Shown: positions 5,691 through 5,730 of the stretch, in pieces
How positions within the stretch are numbered: position 1 is the first letter of the stretch
Layout: the number at the start of each line of letters is the position of its first letter
From: Kiritimatiellales bacterium
GTDB lineage: Bacteria > Verrucomicrobiota > Kiritimatiellia > Kiritimatiellales > Pontiellaceae
Length of the DNA stretch: 5,730 nucleotides
Reading direction: 5' to 3'
Assembly: GCA_015486775.1 (NCBI GenBank)
Contig: WFRA01000350.1
Coordinates: 1 to 5,730, forward strand
The notes under the pieces: model-generated
What the model saw: only the letters and a program-made list of their open reading frames with translations
Database searches by the model: none
What the model was told of the DNA's origin: nothing
Made by a program: the position numbers and the translations under genes

Positions 5691-5730
5691 TTCCTGATAA
5701 TAAAATGGACGATATGGTTACCCGGTGTCC

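Noticed and set aside
5705..5730. Possible start of another gene (ATG at 5705, MDDMVTRC)
   Set aside because: Only 26 bases are visible, with no ribosome site; this cannot be supported.

Overview
The window most likely comes from a Kiritimatiellota-type bacterium (PVC superphylum, Pontiella-like). This is inferred from three things: the style of the secreted esterase/FGE-like protein with its Asp-rich repeat and C-terminal 'FIRLVIE' tail, the REP-type palindromes that translate as GQASRLSP...DKRDACPTF, and the RAYT variant. Taxonomy could not be checked by search. Most coding DNA is GC-rich; the RAYT segment and the 4113-4339 spacer are clearly less so.

Layout. (1) Positions 1-1675, minus strand: the large subunit of exodeoxyribonuclease VII (xseA). 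Its 3' end lies beyond base 1. The gene is interrupted, in frame and without any stop codon, by about 720 bp that hold a REP-associated tyrosine transposase (RAYT, HUH/Y1 family) between two 68-bp nested palindromes. The result is one open frame of at least 558 codons: XseA N-terminal half, palindrome, RAYT, palindrome, XseA C-terminal half. (2) 1676-1856: a divergent intergenic region. (3) 1857-4112, plus strand: a secreted multidomain protein with a GxDLY-type N-terminal domain, an SGNH/GDSL esterase, an FGE/SUMF1-like fold without the FGE cysteines, an Asp-rich calcium-type repeat and a C-terminal beta-rich tail. (4) 4113-4339: non-coding. (5) 4340-5290, minus strand: a HAD-superfamily phosphatase. 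(6) 5291-5442: a divergent promoter region. (7) 5443-5631, plus strand: ribosomal protein S21 (rpsU), followed by a very symmetrical 19-bp-stem terminator.

The genes do not form one pathway. rpsU and xseA are housekeeping genes. The secreted esterase fits an organism that degrades acetylated or sulfated polysaccharides. The notable part is the xseA-RAYT chimera: a mobile single-strand-DNA transposase and its palindromic substrate sit between catalytic motifs of a single-strand-DNA exonuclease, with the frame intact and all four residues expected for ExoVII catalysis still present. The element has no evident start or stop codon of its own, so it looks like an intein-like translational passenger (without protein splicing motifs) rather than a simple gene disruption.
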